Shown one piece after another: positions 24,654 through 33,146 of a DNA stretch of 43,599 nt (position 1 is the first letter of the stretch; the number at the start of each line of letters is the position of its first letter). The stretch is from Lachnospiraceae bacterium (GTDB taxonomy: Bacteria; Bacillota; Clostridia; Lachnospirales; Lachnospiraceae): assembly GCA_022774505.1 (NCBI GenBank), contig JALFLW010000012.1, forward strand, positions 1 through 43,599. The letters are read 5' to 3'. The notes beneath the pieces are model-generated. The model saw only the letters and a program-made list of their open reading frames with translations, was not told where the DNA came from and did not search any database. Both the position numbers and the translations under genes were made by a program.

Positions 24654-25694
24654 TCATGGGAATACCGGTGGCATTTCAAGTCCGAGATTTTCCTTAAAAC
24701 CAAATAAAAGGTTCATATTTTGGACAGCCTGCCCTGCTGCCCCCTTTACCAGATTGTCCATAGCCCCCATCATAATGACACGGTTTGTTCTCGGATCAAT
24801 CTTGAAATTTACATCTACAAAGTTGCTGCCTTCTACCCAGCGGGTCTCCGGTGGAACGTCCTTATTGAGTACACGGACAAAATATTCATTTTGATAATAC
24901 TTATCATATAATTTGCGCAGATCTTCATAGGAAACCTGTTTTTTGAGCTTTGCATAAGCTGTTACTAATATACCACGGTTCATTGGGACTAGATGTGGTG
25001 TGAAATTCAATATGACATTTTCACCGGAAGCATAGCTGAGCTGATCCTCGATCTCCGGTGTGTGGCGATGTGTTGCAACGCCATATGCTTTGATATTTTC
25101 ATTTACTTCACAATAAAGATTTTGAACTTTTGCTCCACGGCCGGCTCCGGAGGTACCGGATTTTGCGTCAATGATCAACGTATCCATATCTATAATCCCC
25201 TCTTTAGCGAGTGGATAAACGGATAGGATCGAACAGGTCGGAAAGCATCCAGGATTTGCGATCAAACGGGCTTTTTTGATGTCTTCGCGGTTGATCTCGC
25301 AGAGACCATACACAGCTTCTCCGATAAAGTCAGGACTTTCATGATGGATCCCATACCATTTCTCATATTTTTCAACATCTTTAATACGGAAATCCGCGCT
25401 TAGATCAATTATTTTTACCTTTGATAGGATCTCTTCGTTGACCAAAGAGCCACAGAGTCCCTGAGGAGTCGCAGTAAAAATCACATCTACCTGACTTGCC
25501 AGTTCACTCATGTTCTCTCCTTTGCAGATATCATCTACGATCTGAAACATGTTACCAAATACTTCACTGTATCTTTTATCGATATAGGAGCGTGAGCCAT
25601 ACCAAACGATCTTTGCCTCCGGATGGCGAAGTAAAATACGCACGATCTCCTGTCCTGCATATCCTGTTGAACCAATAATACCTACTTTGACCAT
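24654..25694 (-). CDS. argC: N-acetyl-gamma-glutamyl-phosphate reductase
   Basis: A 346-aa NADPH-dependent reductase. The Rossmann start is 'KVGIIGSTGYAGQEIVRIL'; the catalytic cysteine is in 'IANPGCFPTCSILSVYPL'; 'DAKSGTSGAGRGAKVQ' and 'HRHTPEIEDQL' follow. The ATG at 25694 sits behind AGGAGG; an ATG two codons earlier overlaps that site. It is the first gene of argC-argB-argD under a strong promoter at 25762-25790. argJ, which usually lies between argC and argB in Clostridia, is absent from this cluster. Confidence 0.96.
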   Translation of the reverse strand: MVKVGIIGSTGYAGQEIVRILLRHPEAKIVWYGSRSYIDKRYSEVFGNMFQIVDDICKGENMSELASQVDVIFTATPQGLCGSLVNEEILSKVKIIDLSADFRIKDVEKYEKWYGIHHESPDFIGEAVYGLCEINREDIKKARLIANPGCFPTCSILSVYPLAKEGIIDMDTLIIDAKSGTSGAGRGAKVQNLYCEVNENIKAYGVATHRHTPEIEDQLSYASGENVILNFTPHLVPMNRGILVTAYAKLKKQVSYEDLRKLYDKYYQNEYFVRVLNKDVPPETRWVEGSNFVDVNFKIDPRTNRVIMMGAMDNLVKGAAGQAVQNMNLLFGFKENLGLEMPPVFP

Positions 25695-25761
25695 AATCAA
25701 CCTCCTAAATCAATACGGATTATCCTATACAAATTGTCTGTTTAAAATCATAACGGTGTTT

Positions 25762-25790
25762 ATTATACGCCTCCGGAAATGATTATGCAA
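25762..25790 (-). promoter_or_regulatory. Promoter of argC-argB-argD
   Basis: On the minus strand TTGCAT (25785-25790), 17 bases and TATAAT (25762-25767). The -35 box directly abuts the T-run of repeat copy 3, so the repeat separates maf transcription from arg transcription. No clear ArgR box was found. Confidence 0.65.
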
Positions 25791-25791
25791 T

Positions 25792-25865
25792 AAAAAAGTG
25801 CAAAACCAGCGTTTTGCACTCCGGCTTCCCTCTACAATACGAGCATTTTCTTATACACTAAAAAA
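25792..25865 (-). repeat. Terminator-linked repeat, copy 3
   Basis: On the minus strand this is the same unit as at 350-514: TTTTTTAGTGTATAAGAAAA, then TGCTCGTATTGTAGAGGGAA, then a perfect 10-bp terminator stem AGTGCAAAAC/GTTTTGCACT (25797-25820) and T6. It lies between maf and argC and insulates them. Confidence 0.78.
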
Positions 25866-25903
25866 CAACCATGAAAAGTCTGAAATATGACATTTCATGA
25901 TTG
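25860..25903 (-). terminator. Terminator of the maf operon
   Basis: On the minus strand a 15-bp stem with two mismatches, CAATCATGAAATGTC/GACTTTTCATGGTTG (25866-25903), followed by T6. That T-run is also the first base run of repeat copy 3. Confidence 0.7.
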
Positions 25904-25919
25904 TCTGTCTGTGTTTATT

Positions 25920-26507
25920 TTATGAATAAAGATTAATTCCCATATGCTCTAGACGGGATAATACAGTCGAGATCGGAAGTCCCACTACATTGAAAAAATC
26001 ACCTGCAACATCACGGATATATGCGGCTCCACGCCCCTGGATACCATATCCGCCCGCTTTATCCATCGGTTCGCCGGATTGGATGTATGCATTGATCTGT
26101 TTGGGTGTCATTGGCATCATATCTACGATCGTTCTGACATGAAATGTATCGATCAGGCCCTCTCCGCCTGTTACGCAGATTAATGTTACCCCGGTAAATA
26201 CTTCATGGCGATTTCCCTGCAGAGAATTGAGCATTTCAAAAGCTTCTTTCTCATCGGATGGCTTACCGAATACACGACTGTCCTTTACGACAACTGTGTC
26301 TGCAGCAACAATAACAAAGTCACCCTCCAGACGTTCGGCAACATTCTCTGCCTTTGCCGAAGATAATTTTTCAACGAGATCGCCGGGATTATCACCGTTA
26401 ATACTGTCTTCATCAATATTGCTTGGAATTACCTCACAGTTAATACCTACCTGCTCCAAAAGCTTCTGACGTCTTTCTGATGCAGATGCAAGAATGATTT
26501 TTGTCAT
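25920..26507 (-). CDS. maf: Maf family nucleotide pyrophosphatase
   Basis: A 195-aa house-cleaning enzyme that hydrolyses non-canonical nucleoside triphosphates such as dTTP and UTP analogues. 'ILASASERRQKLLEQVGI' is the family signature with the conserved Ser/Arg; 'VIVAADTVVV' carries the catalytic Asp; 'KPSDEKEAFEMLNSLQGNRHEVFTGV' and 'DKAGGYGIQGRGA' follow. The ATG at 26507 is preceded by AGGTG; a GTG four codons earlier is less likely. It lies 45 bases after the phosphatase gene and ends its operon. Confidence 0.93.
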   Translation of the reverse strand: MTKIILASASERRQKLLEQVGINCEVIPSNIDEDSINGDNPGDLVEKLSSAKAENVAERLEGDFVIVAADTVVVKDSRVFGKPSDEKEAFEMLNSLQGNRHEVFTGVTLICVTGGEGLIDTFHVRTIVDMMPMTPKQINAYIQSGEPMDKAGGYGIQGRGAAYIRDVAGDFFNVVGLPISTVLSRLEHMGINLYS

Positions 26508-26552
26508 AAGTATATACACCTATCCCTTCTATGAATGATATTTCTGATGATT

Positions 26553-27266
26553 TTATTTAAAGCAACTTCTTAATAGTTCTGGTTCCTGCTCCAGGTGCGC
26601 ATAATCATTAAAACGGTCTAAGTAAAATCCGTTCTTTTTTTCATCATAATGAATCTGCGTGATGCTGCAATTTTCCAGAGAGGTACCAAACATAAGACGT
26701 TTTGCAAAGTCACCACCGAAAAGAGCAGTGAGGAGGATACGGATAACACCTCCATGAGTTACCACAGCGATATTTTGATACGGGGAATCTATCCATTCAT
26801 GGATTACCGGCATCATACGTGCCAGAACACTTTCCCCGGACTCTCCCTGCGGATACCATATTTCTTCCGTGGGAACAAAGAAATCCCCTACATACTCGTT
26901 TACTTCATCCAGGGCATTTCCTTTTTGGATGCGTCCTTCAGCAAAACGGTCTAATTGTTCTTCATAGTAATCATTATAAAAACGTTTGACAACTTCATCA
27001 GGCTGTCCGGTAAGTTCACCGAAATCGACTTCCTCTAAACCGGGCCTGATCTGTATGGACCGGATCAGCGATGGCTGTGATGCAAATGCAAGCTTTGCTG
27101 TTTGTTCTGCACGGATCAGGTCACTGCTGTATAGTGCATCTACCGGATAGTGTGACATTCGCTGACCTAACAGCTTTGCCTGTCTTTCCCCTTCCGGAGA
27201 AAGATCAACATTGACATTACAATCAGAACTGCTTTGGCGGCCATGACGTATCAGATAAATTATCAT
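26553..27266 (-). CDS. Histidine phosphatase family protein (phosphoglycerate mutase-like)
   Basis: A 237-aa protein with the RHG motif at residues 7-9 ('IYLIRHGRQSS'), 'LSPEGERQAKLLGQRM', 'LYSSDLIRAEQTAKL' and 'AVVTHGGVIRILLTAL' for the second catalytic His. It is of the broad phosphatase class (cobC/gpmB-like) and the substrate is not identifiable. Its ATG overlaps the stop of the DUF1266 lipoprotein gene by 4 bases (ATGA), which implies coupled translation. Confidence 0.9.
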   Translation of the reverse strand: MIIYLIRHGRQSSSDCNVNVDLSPEGERQAKLLGQRMSHYPVDALYSSDLIRAEQTAKLAFASQPSLIRSIQIRPGLEEVDFGELTGQPDEVVKRFYNDYYEEQLDRFAEGRIQKGNALDEVNEYVGDFFVPTEEIWYPQGESGESVLARMMPVIHEWIDSPYQNIAVVTHGGVIRILLTALFGGDFAKRLMFGTSLENCSITQIHYDEKKNGFYLDRFNDYAHLEQEPELLRSCFK

Positions 27267-28219
27267 TTTGTTTTTTCCTCACTATCCTTCCTTTTTTTGT
27301 TTGTCTGATTCTTTATTTTGACGGATTTTTTGGTATTTTTGTTTTTTGGTTTGATTTCGTTCATCAGGTTTTTGTATGTAACAGTTCCCAATGAAATGAT
27401 ATCCTCATGAAACAGATTGTCATCATATAAAGGATCACGATCTGTCTGATCGTTTACCAGCTTTTCATAAATTTCCCTGCGATTCGTATAATCTGTTTTT
27501 TCAATGGAACGGATCTGTATAGAATTAGAATATGCATAACCGTCAAGCCAGTTATATACCACATCATTCCAATTGTCAAATTCTTTTTTTATCTTTTGGA
27601 CAGCCGGTTCTAATAGAGCCTGTGCTTCATCGAGATTGATATAATCAGCGATATATCCCCACTGTACCAAATGAGATATACGACAAAGATCCCATGCAAG
27701 AAGTCCGCGTTTTCCCCAGGTATCGGAGATGTATTGTAAATTATCGTAGTGAATCTTCAAAGGACCTGAAACCTGCTTTAATGCTTTTTTCTTTTTCTTT
27801 GGTGAAAGAGCCTTTAACTCCTTTGCCTCGCGTCTGTAATCAGTGCGGTTTCCGGTAATCAGCAGATAATCGATCTGTTTCAGCAGATCCTTACGGTTGG
27901 AAATATTCCAGCTTGTTTTTAAAATATTTTTGGCAGCTTTTTTATTTGCTTCAGTCGTCTCATATCCACCGAAATAATAAGGATTTCCATCATTCATTGA
28001 GATAAGGACAGCACCCATTGCTCTTCCCCAGGCTCCGAGATTAGAGTCTTCGTTTTCATTGTGGTCAACTGTCTGCTGTGATATCTGTGTCTTTTGATCA
28101 CTTGACACCACCGCATCGCTTGTAGAAGTATCGGTGCGGTTAGTACATCCGGTCAGATTACCAATGACCAGACATCCGGTCATGATCCATGTAATGATAC
28201 AATACTTGTGAGATTTCAT
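27263..28219 (-). CDS. DUF1266-domain lipoprotein
   Basis: A 318-aa predicted lipoprotein: signal peptide with lipobox 'LTGC' (Cys25), a Ser/Thr/Asp-rich linker to about 65, then a DUF1266 domain ('WGRAMGAVLISMND', 'GLLAWDLCRISHLVQWGYIADYI', 'WNDVVYNWLDGYAYSNS') and a Lys/Asn-rich C-terminus of about 40 residues. DUF1266 proteins carry a GxxAWDxxR-type motif and are of unknown function. Most members are cytoplasmic, so an exported version is unusual. It has its own promoter at 28264-28293. GGAAGG lies about 13 bases before the ATG, somewhat far. Confidence 0.78.
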   Translation of the reverse strand: MKSHKYCIITWIMTGCLVIGNLTGCTNRTDTSTSDAVVSSDQKTQISQQTVDHNENEDSNLGAWGRAMGAVLISMNDGNPYYFGGYETTEANKKAAKNILKTSWNISNRKDLLKQIDYLLITGNRTDYRREAKELKALSPKKKKKALKQVSGPLKIHYDNLQYISDTWGKRGLLAWDLCRISHLVQWGYIADYINLDEAQALLEPAVQKIKKEFDNWNDVVYNWLDGYAYSNSIQIRSIEKTDYTNRREIYEKLVNDQTDRDPLYDDNLFHEDIISLGTVTYKNLMNEIKPKNKNTKKSVKIKNQTNKKRKDSEEKTK

Positions 28220-28263
28220 TCTAATTATATATCCTTCCATAATAGGTCATTATTATGATACAT

Positions 28264-28293
28264 ATTATATATCGAATCTGCGGAAATTTGCAA
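28264..28293 (-). promoter_or_regulatory. Promoter of DUF1266-phosphatase-maf
   Basis: On the minus strand TTGCAA (28288-28293), an 18-base spacer and TATAAT (28264-28269), about 45 bases before the DUF1266 start. Confidence 0.55.
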
Positions 28294-28303
28294 CTATAGT
28301 ATG

Positions 28304-29212
28304 TTAATCGGAAAGATCAATCATATACTGCAGTTCACTTCCATCGGCAGGAGCCGGACCGAGATTACGGTTTGATCCGTCGGCCAATGCTTCAAAAAGC
28401 AGTTTGCCGTCTTCATTTTCATCTGTTACTATAGCAAAATAACGCAGTGTGTCCGTTGCTTTTTCCCAACGGATCAATATCATCGGGCAGATCCCGGCAT
28501 AAATATACCTGGAAGGCATTGTAATCCGGACTATAGTCAGCTCGTCACTGACATTGATCGAAAGACACTCAAAGTCTTCTTCCTGATAAGGGCATTCGAT
28601 CCCCTCAGGATATGCTTCATGGTAAAGCTGTAACAGCAGGGTTCCACAATTTTGCTGAAGATCTTCTAATAAAATGCTTCCCTTTTGGAAGAGCAGCTTT
28701 GGAAGAAGCTCTGCTTCCACCCGCTGCCTGGAAATCGCATGCAACTGTGTTTCCGTAAGTTGTTGTGCCTGACGGCTGTTTGAATGATTATTTTTGTTGA
28801 CATTAAGAGGAATATTTTGATCAAATGCGTTCAGGATCACTCCGGAAATACTGCTGTCAGAAGCTGCCAAATCCAGACAGGTATGAAATGGCATGGTTAA
28901 TATCAAGGGACATTGCTGATCACCTTTGACTGCCTGCTCCTGTGATGTAAAAATGGACAAGAAACGCTTTCCCTGACCATTTTGTAAAACTGCCGGACGT
29001 GGCGAAATCCCCTCAGGTATCTTCTGTTCACGACCGGCTGCTGATGCGATCTGACGTATCAGTGCCGGGTCAGTATCGGGAGGAAAAGCTGCAGGTACAT
29101 ATAAGGTACTCTTTTCCAGACATTTCACCAGACGGTCAAGGTTTTCTTTGGTATTTTCTTTGTGAAGGAGACTGGCAAGATGCTCAAGCTCCTGATTTTC
29201 CTGATTTTTCAA
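28304..29212 (-). CDS. SseB family protein
   Basis: A 302-aa soluble protein. The first half carries an SseB N-terminal-like fold ('LEKSTLYVPAAFPPDT', 'RFLSIFTSQEQAVKGDQQ', 'MPFHTCLDLA', 'GVILNAFDQNIPLN'). The second half is a separate alpha/beta domain ('LLQLYHEAYPEGIECPYQEEDFECLSI', 'YFAIVTDENEDGKLLFEALADGS') like the SseB C-terminal region. The SseB role is poorly defined; the name comes from enhanced serine sensitivity. The start is TTG at 29212 with AAGGAG upstream. It follows the LTA-synthase-like gene by 25 bases in the same transcript. Confidence 0.8.
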   Translation of the reverse strand: MKNQENQELEHLASLLHKENTKENLDRLVKCLEKSTLYVPAAFPPDTDPALIRQIASAAGREQKIPEGISPRPAVLQNGQGKRFLSIFTSQEQAVKGDQQCPLILTMPFHTCLDLAASDSSISGVILNAFDQNIPLNVNKNNHSNSRQAQQLTETQLHAISRQRVEAELLPKLLFQKGSILLEDLQQNCGTLLLQLYHEAYPEGIECPYQEEDFECLSINVSDELTIVRITMPSRYIYAGICPMILIRWEKATDTLRYFAIVTDENEDGKLLFEALADGSNRNLGPAPADGSELQYMIDLSD

Positions 29213-29237
29213 TCTTAAGTTCTCCTTTATATTTATA

Positions 29238-31877
29238 TTACTGTTTCATCTGAAACAATTCACTCATTTTATCTTTGTTCATATCGCTGTAATAGCCGTA
29301 TTGCAGGATTTCATAATCATCTAACAATTTTTTGACGGTATCTGTCTCATCATTTCCGTAATTATGCCATTTTCCTTCGGTATCCATATAACCGTTTACA
29401 TTCATGGCAGGAACCTCAGCGGACAGCTTTTCAAGATACTGATTATAGCTTGGCAGCTTTATACCGGCCTGTTTAAGAAGCATATTTTCAAGGTAATTAT
29501 TGCTGATCACCGCATTTTGTTCTTCCTGAATGTCATAATTGGCCCAAATGATGAATGGAACGGCATAACGCTTCTGAATATCTTCCAGTTTCCAGTCACT
29601 TTGTGATTTCCCGAGAAGCTCCTCATAAAAAGAAGTTTCAATGGATGGAAAATGATCTCCAAACATACAGATGATCGTTGGTTCTGTCTGTTTGGAAAAG
29701 TAATTGATCAGATATTGGAAAGCCTGATCAGATACATGCGTTGCAGAAAGGTATTCTTTTGCTTCGGTATAGTAAGCCCCTTCTACATAAACAGGAGTTT
29801 TCCAGTTTGTATTGGTCAGATATCCTCCATGATTCTGAATCGTCATGTCAAACAGATACAGAGGTTTATCTCCCTTCTTTTCATATAATTCAATAACTTT
29901 TTTATAGCTTTCTTTATCACTGATGTAACGGACATATTCCGGTTTCTTAAAATTATCAATTGTAATAAAGTCATCGAATTTCATACTCTTGTATGTTGCA
30001 ACACGGTTCCAGTTTGCTCCACTACTTGGGTGAACTGCCTTGCAGCTGTATCCCATTTCTTTGAGATATGAAGGAAGTGAAAAGGTGGAATCATGCATAA
30101 ACTGCTGGTAAACATTACAGCCGCTTGGAAAAAATGCCATAGTATTTCCGGTCATAGCCTCAAATTCTGAATTGCTGGTGCCGGCTCCGAATACGGAAAC
30201 ATAATTCCGTCCTTTTATTGTATTTTTTTTCAGGTTGTGTATAAATGGTAAGGGATCCATATTGTAACGCATATCTCCTACCAGTGAAAAATCTGCCAGA
30301 CTTTCGTTCATGATCAGGATTATATTTGGTTTTTTACCGGATAATGAGGTATTGCTCTGAAAGGAGGCATTCGTTGCCATATCCTGCAGGATGCCCTTTC
30401 CATCTTCCTGCTTTATGGAAGTTGTTCCGGAAGAGGCAACCTGTCCGGTTTGTGTATCTTGTCCGGATTCTGTATTATCAAGAATTTCTGCCACTTTATC
30501 TTCCGAATAACCGGATGGTGTTGAAACCTTCAGATAATGCAAATTGATAAAATAGTTCATATAAAATCCATTTGCCTTGCAGGAGGATACTTTGTTCCAT
30601 ACGTTATCCTGAATGCCACATGCCGGAAGAATGTCTGTATTGTATAAAATACAGATAATTGCGATCCCGGGAACTACTGTAGATGCAAAACGGATAAGCT
30701 TCTTTCGGATAGTGTGTTTATGACGTTTCCAACGTGTCCGGTAGATCAGGATGCACCAGATGGCAAATGCCGGAAGAACGACGAATTGAGCCGGTGTTAA
30801 TGAAAACGTATAGGTCGATGCCACTTCGGTTGCTGTTGCAACGCCCAGAATATCAGCCGGCAGAAATGGCGTGCCGCGGACATTCATAATAAACAGATTG
30901 GCCAGACCGATCGGGAATAAGATAAGATCCATGGCAAGCATGGCAATGCCGGAATTTCCGATCAATGACGTACATAGCAGCTGAATGGCTCCGAGAAGGA
31001 TCCAGGTGAAGATCCATACATTCGGCATGATCGTCAAAAAGGTCCCGTTCATCATTTCAAGCATAGATGCCAGAAAAAGAGGGTTCATGATCGCGATCAA
31101 TATCCTTACTGTCAGTAATACAGAGGGATCACTTAAGATCCATTTTACAAAATTACGTGGAGAACGTCTGGTAGTTCTTTTAAGCTTTTTACTGTGTTTG
31201 ATCTCTTTACGACGCTGTTTGTAATAACGTACAGAATATTCTGTCATACGTTCAAAGATAATCACAAAAAGAATGATGATCTCCAAAATGAAAAGAATCA
31301 TAGGAAACAGCTGACGGTAACTATATGAATAGGAAATATTCATGGATTTTGCATGAGTCTGCATCTTCAGAGTAGACATGTAGGTATTTGGATCTGTTCG
31401 ATTTGTAGTATTTACCGTGGGAATCAGTGCATATGGTGTATCGGCACTGCTGCAGGTCATACGGATGCAGCAGGTAACCCCCTTTGGGATCACGACGGCA
31501 TGATCCATATTAACTACAAATTCAGCATTTGGTGTAATATCCTTTACATCGACATCCTCGCTAAAGACGACATCGTTATTTCCATCCATGACCTGAATAT
31601 GAAGAGTATCTCCGACCTTGTCCTTTTTAAAGGAGCCGAAACTGACGGAAAATGAATTAAGCACTACTCTTCTGTCAAAACAGAACTTCTGCCGGATAAC
31701 TTCTGTGTCTGGCAGAATACCGATGACGGCACTATTGCTATTGCCGGCCTCTGTCGTCACCTGCTGTAGAGAAGCAAGGGAGCCGGTAAGAAAATACTGA
31801 AGTCCCAAAATACTGATCATTAATATACAAAAAAAAGCAATTCGCTTGCGGGTAAATTTAAAATATTTATGAAACAT
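29238..31877 (-). CDS. LTA synthase-like membrane sulfatase-fold enzyme with extracellular domain
   Basis: An 879-aa membrane enzyme. Helix 1 (about 14-31) is followed by an extracytoplasmic beta-rich domain (about 40-185), a second helix (190-210), a basic loop, at least five more helices (about 260-430) and a large extracytoplasmic sulfatase-type domain (about 515-800). Active-site elements match LtaS: 'IILIMNESLADF' (Glu about 518), 'GAGTSNSEFE' (nucleophile Thr about 566) and 'CMFGDHFPS' (Asp-His about 740). It likely transfers glycerol-phosphate to a surface polymer. The extra N-terminal ectodomain makes it longer than LtaS (about 650 aa). ATG 31877 is chosen because the promoter at 31946-31975 puts the transcript start near the more distal ATG at 31940. 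Confidence 0.85.
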   Translation of the reverse strand: MFHKYFKFTRKRIAFFCILMISILGLQYFLTGSLASLQQVTTEAGNSNSAVIGILPDTEVIRQKFCFDRRVVLNSFSVSFGSFKKDKVGDTLHIQVMDGNNDVVFSEDVDVKDITPNAEFVVNMDHAVVIPKGVTCCIRMTCSSADTPYALIPTVNTTNRTDPNTYMSTLKMQTHAKSMNISYSYSYRQLFPMILFILEIIILFVIIFERMTEYSVRYYKQRRKEIKHSKKLKRTTRRSPRNFVKWILSDPSVLLTVRILIAIMNPLFLASMLEMMNGTFLTIMPNVWIFTWILLGAIQLLCTSLIGNSGIAMLAMDLILFPIGLANLFIMNVRGTPFLPADILGVATATEVASTYTFSLTPAQFVVLPAFAIWCILIYRTRWKRHKHTIRKKLIRFASTVVPGIAIICILYNTDILPACGIQDNVWNKVSSCKANGFYMNYFINLHYLKVSTPSGYSEDKVAEILDNTESGQDTQTGQVASSGTTSIKQEDGKGILQDMATNASFQSNTSLSGKKPNIILIMNESLADFSLVGDMRYNMDPLPFIHNLKKNTIKGRNYVSVFGAGTSNSEFEAMTGNTMAFFPSGCNVYQQFMHDSTFSLPSYLKEMGYSCKAVHPSSGANWNRVATYKSMKFDDFITIDNFKKPEYVRYISDKESYKKVIELYEKKGDKPLYLFDMTIQNHGGYLTNTNWKTPVYVEGAYYTEAKEYLSATHVSDQAFQYLINYFSKQTEPTIICMFGDHFPSIETSFYEELLGKSQSDWKLEDIQKRYAVPFIIWANYDIQEEQNAVISNNYLENMLLKQAGIKLPSYNQYLEKLSAEVPAMNVNGYMDTEGKWHNYGNDETDTVKKLLDDYEILQYGYYSDMNKDKMSELFQMKQ

Positions 31878-31945
31878 ATTATTATTTTTCCTTCTTCCGT
31901 ATTTATAAAAATTTTCCCGATTTTCAGGAATATAATCCATTCTTA

Positions 31946-31975
31946 ATGATACTGTTTTCTGTCTGTTTTTGTCAA
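31946..31975 (-). promoter_or_regulatory. Promoter of the LTA-synthase-like/SseB operon
   Basis: On the minus strand consensus TTGACA (31970-31975), an 18-base spacer and TATCAT (31946-31951). The predicted start of transcription falls at the distal ATG codon, so translation must begin further in. Confidence 0.6.
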
Positions 31976-31994
31976 TGAAAAAGATGTGAATTTT

Positions 31995-33146
31995 TTATAA
32001 CAATTTTTTTATTCTATGTTCCCAGGTGTGCATATTACTGACTTTTTGACAGCCGTTTTGTATGATCTCGTCCAAACGGTCGGTTTTCCTGAGGAGGATG
32101 GATATCTGATCAGCTGCTCCTTCCGGATCATTTTTGTTGTATGCAATGTAATCTTTCTTTGGGATAAAATATTCTTTCATATAAGTGCATTGATCGGTAA
32201 CAGCCACACTATGGTTTATCATGGTATTCATAATCCGGTCATGAGGACCATCCTGAAATAATGGCTGGATATTGAGGACCATTTTGCTTTCGGACAGGAT
32301 CTGTAACTGTCTTGCGTAGCTGCAGGGCGGAAGAATCGTGAGACCTAAGGCCGCAGATGGATGAAACATTTCCCAGCGAAATCCCATGACATGAATATGG
32401 ATCCCGGCCTGCAAAAGCTTTTGAAGTATGGACTGCCTGTACCATTCCCGGATATACCGGTCGATCAGACGTGATTTGTACATTTTGAGCGGGAAAAAGT
32501 CTGTATCAGGAAGGATTTCATCTCGATATAATTCATCAATCTCCTTTTCGCATCCGCTTTTCATCAGTGACAGGATATGCTGTGCCATTTCCCACTGTTC
32601 ACTGCTTATGGCTTCTATTTGCTGCCTGTAATAGTCAAGGGGCGTGTATGTCCCAGGAAAAAGCAGATCGATCTGACGATCTTTGGAAGAAATTTTTCTA
32701 GCTGCCTCCGGATGAAATTCATCGGCTGGGATTCCTCCAAATGGGAAAAAATGTACTTTCTTAATATGTGGATAATATTGTTCAATATATTTTTTGTGAT
32801 GACGGTCAAGACATAAAACATGATAATTTTTTAAGGGAATATTCAGAGAATAATGAACATGCATGGGATGATCGACGATCATATGATAAAAGGGGGCGTC
32901 AAAGAGGTCTAAGTAATAGTCATCATCCAGCATGACATTGGGAAGCATGGAATTAATATCAAAAACAGCATCAAAATGTTTGGTGGTTAAGTTTTTAAGT
33001 TCCCGCTCCTGCTGTGCGATATCATCAGACAGCAAAAAAAAATTTACAGAACAGCCCTGCCTCCTGAAAGAACGACAGAGCATTTCTGCAAAGCACCATG
33101 AAGAATCATAACTGAGACGTTTTGAACGAAATATCAATATTCTCAT
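31995..33146 (-). CDS. CgeB-like glycosyltransferase
   Basis: A 383-aa protein with a two-domain glycosyltransferase layout. The N-terminal half starts 'MRILIFRSKRLSYDSSWCFAEM' and contains 'APFYHMIVDHPMHVHYSLN'; the C-terminal half has 'YARQLQILSESKMVLNIQPLFQDGPHDR' and 'NHSVAVTDQCTYMKEYF', the pattern of the CgeB/Glyco_trans_1_2 C-terminal domain that binds a nucleotide sugar. The sugar is unknown. The ATG at 33146 overlaps the stop of the upstream YhfC gene by 4 bases (ATGA), so the two are co-translated. It may decorate a surface glycan; no polysaccharide cluster is present. Confidence 0.82.
   Translation of the reverse strand: MRILIFRSKRLSYDSSWCFAEMLCRSFRRQGCSVNFFLLSDDIAQQERELKNLTTKHFDAVFDINSMLPNVMLDDDYYLDLFDAPFYHMIVDHPMHVHYSLNIPLKNYHVLCLDRHHKKYIEQYYPHIKKVHFFPFGGIPADEFHPEAARKISSKDRQIDLLFPGTYTPLDYYRQQIEAISSEQWEMAQHILSLMKSGCEKEIDELYRDEILPDTDFFPLKMYKSRLIDRYIREWYRQSILQKLLQAGIHIHVMGFRWEMFHPSAALGLTILPPCSYARQLQILSESKMVLNIQPLFQDGPHDRIMNTMINHSVAVTDQCTYMKEYFIPKKDYIAYNKNDPEGAADQISILLRKTDRLDEIIQNGCQKVSNMHTWEHRIKKLL

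Noticed and set aside
31878-31940. A 21-residue N-terminal extension of the LTA-synthase-like protein.
   Set aside because: The predicted transcript start falls at its ATG, leaving no ribosome site; a leaderless start is less likely than ATG 31877.
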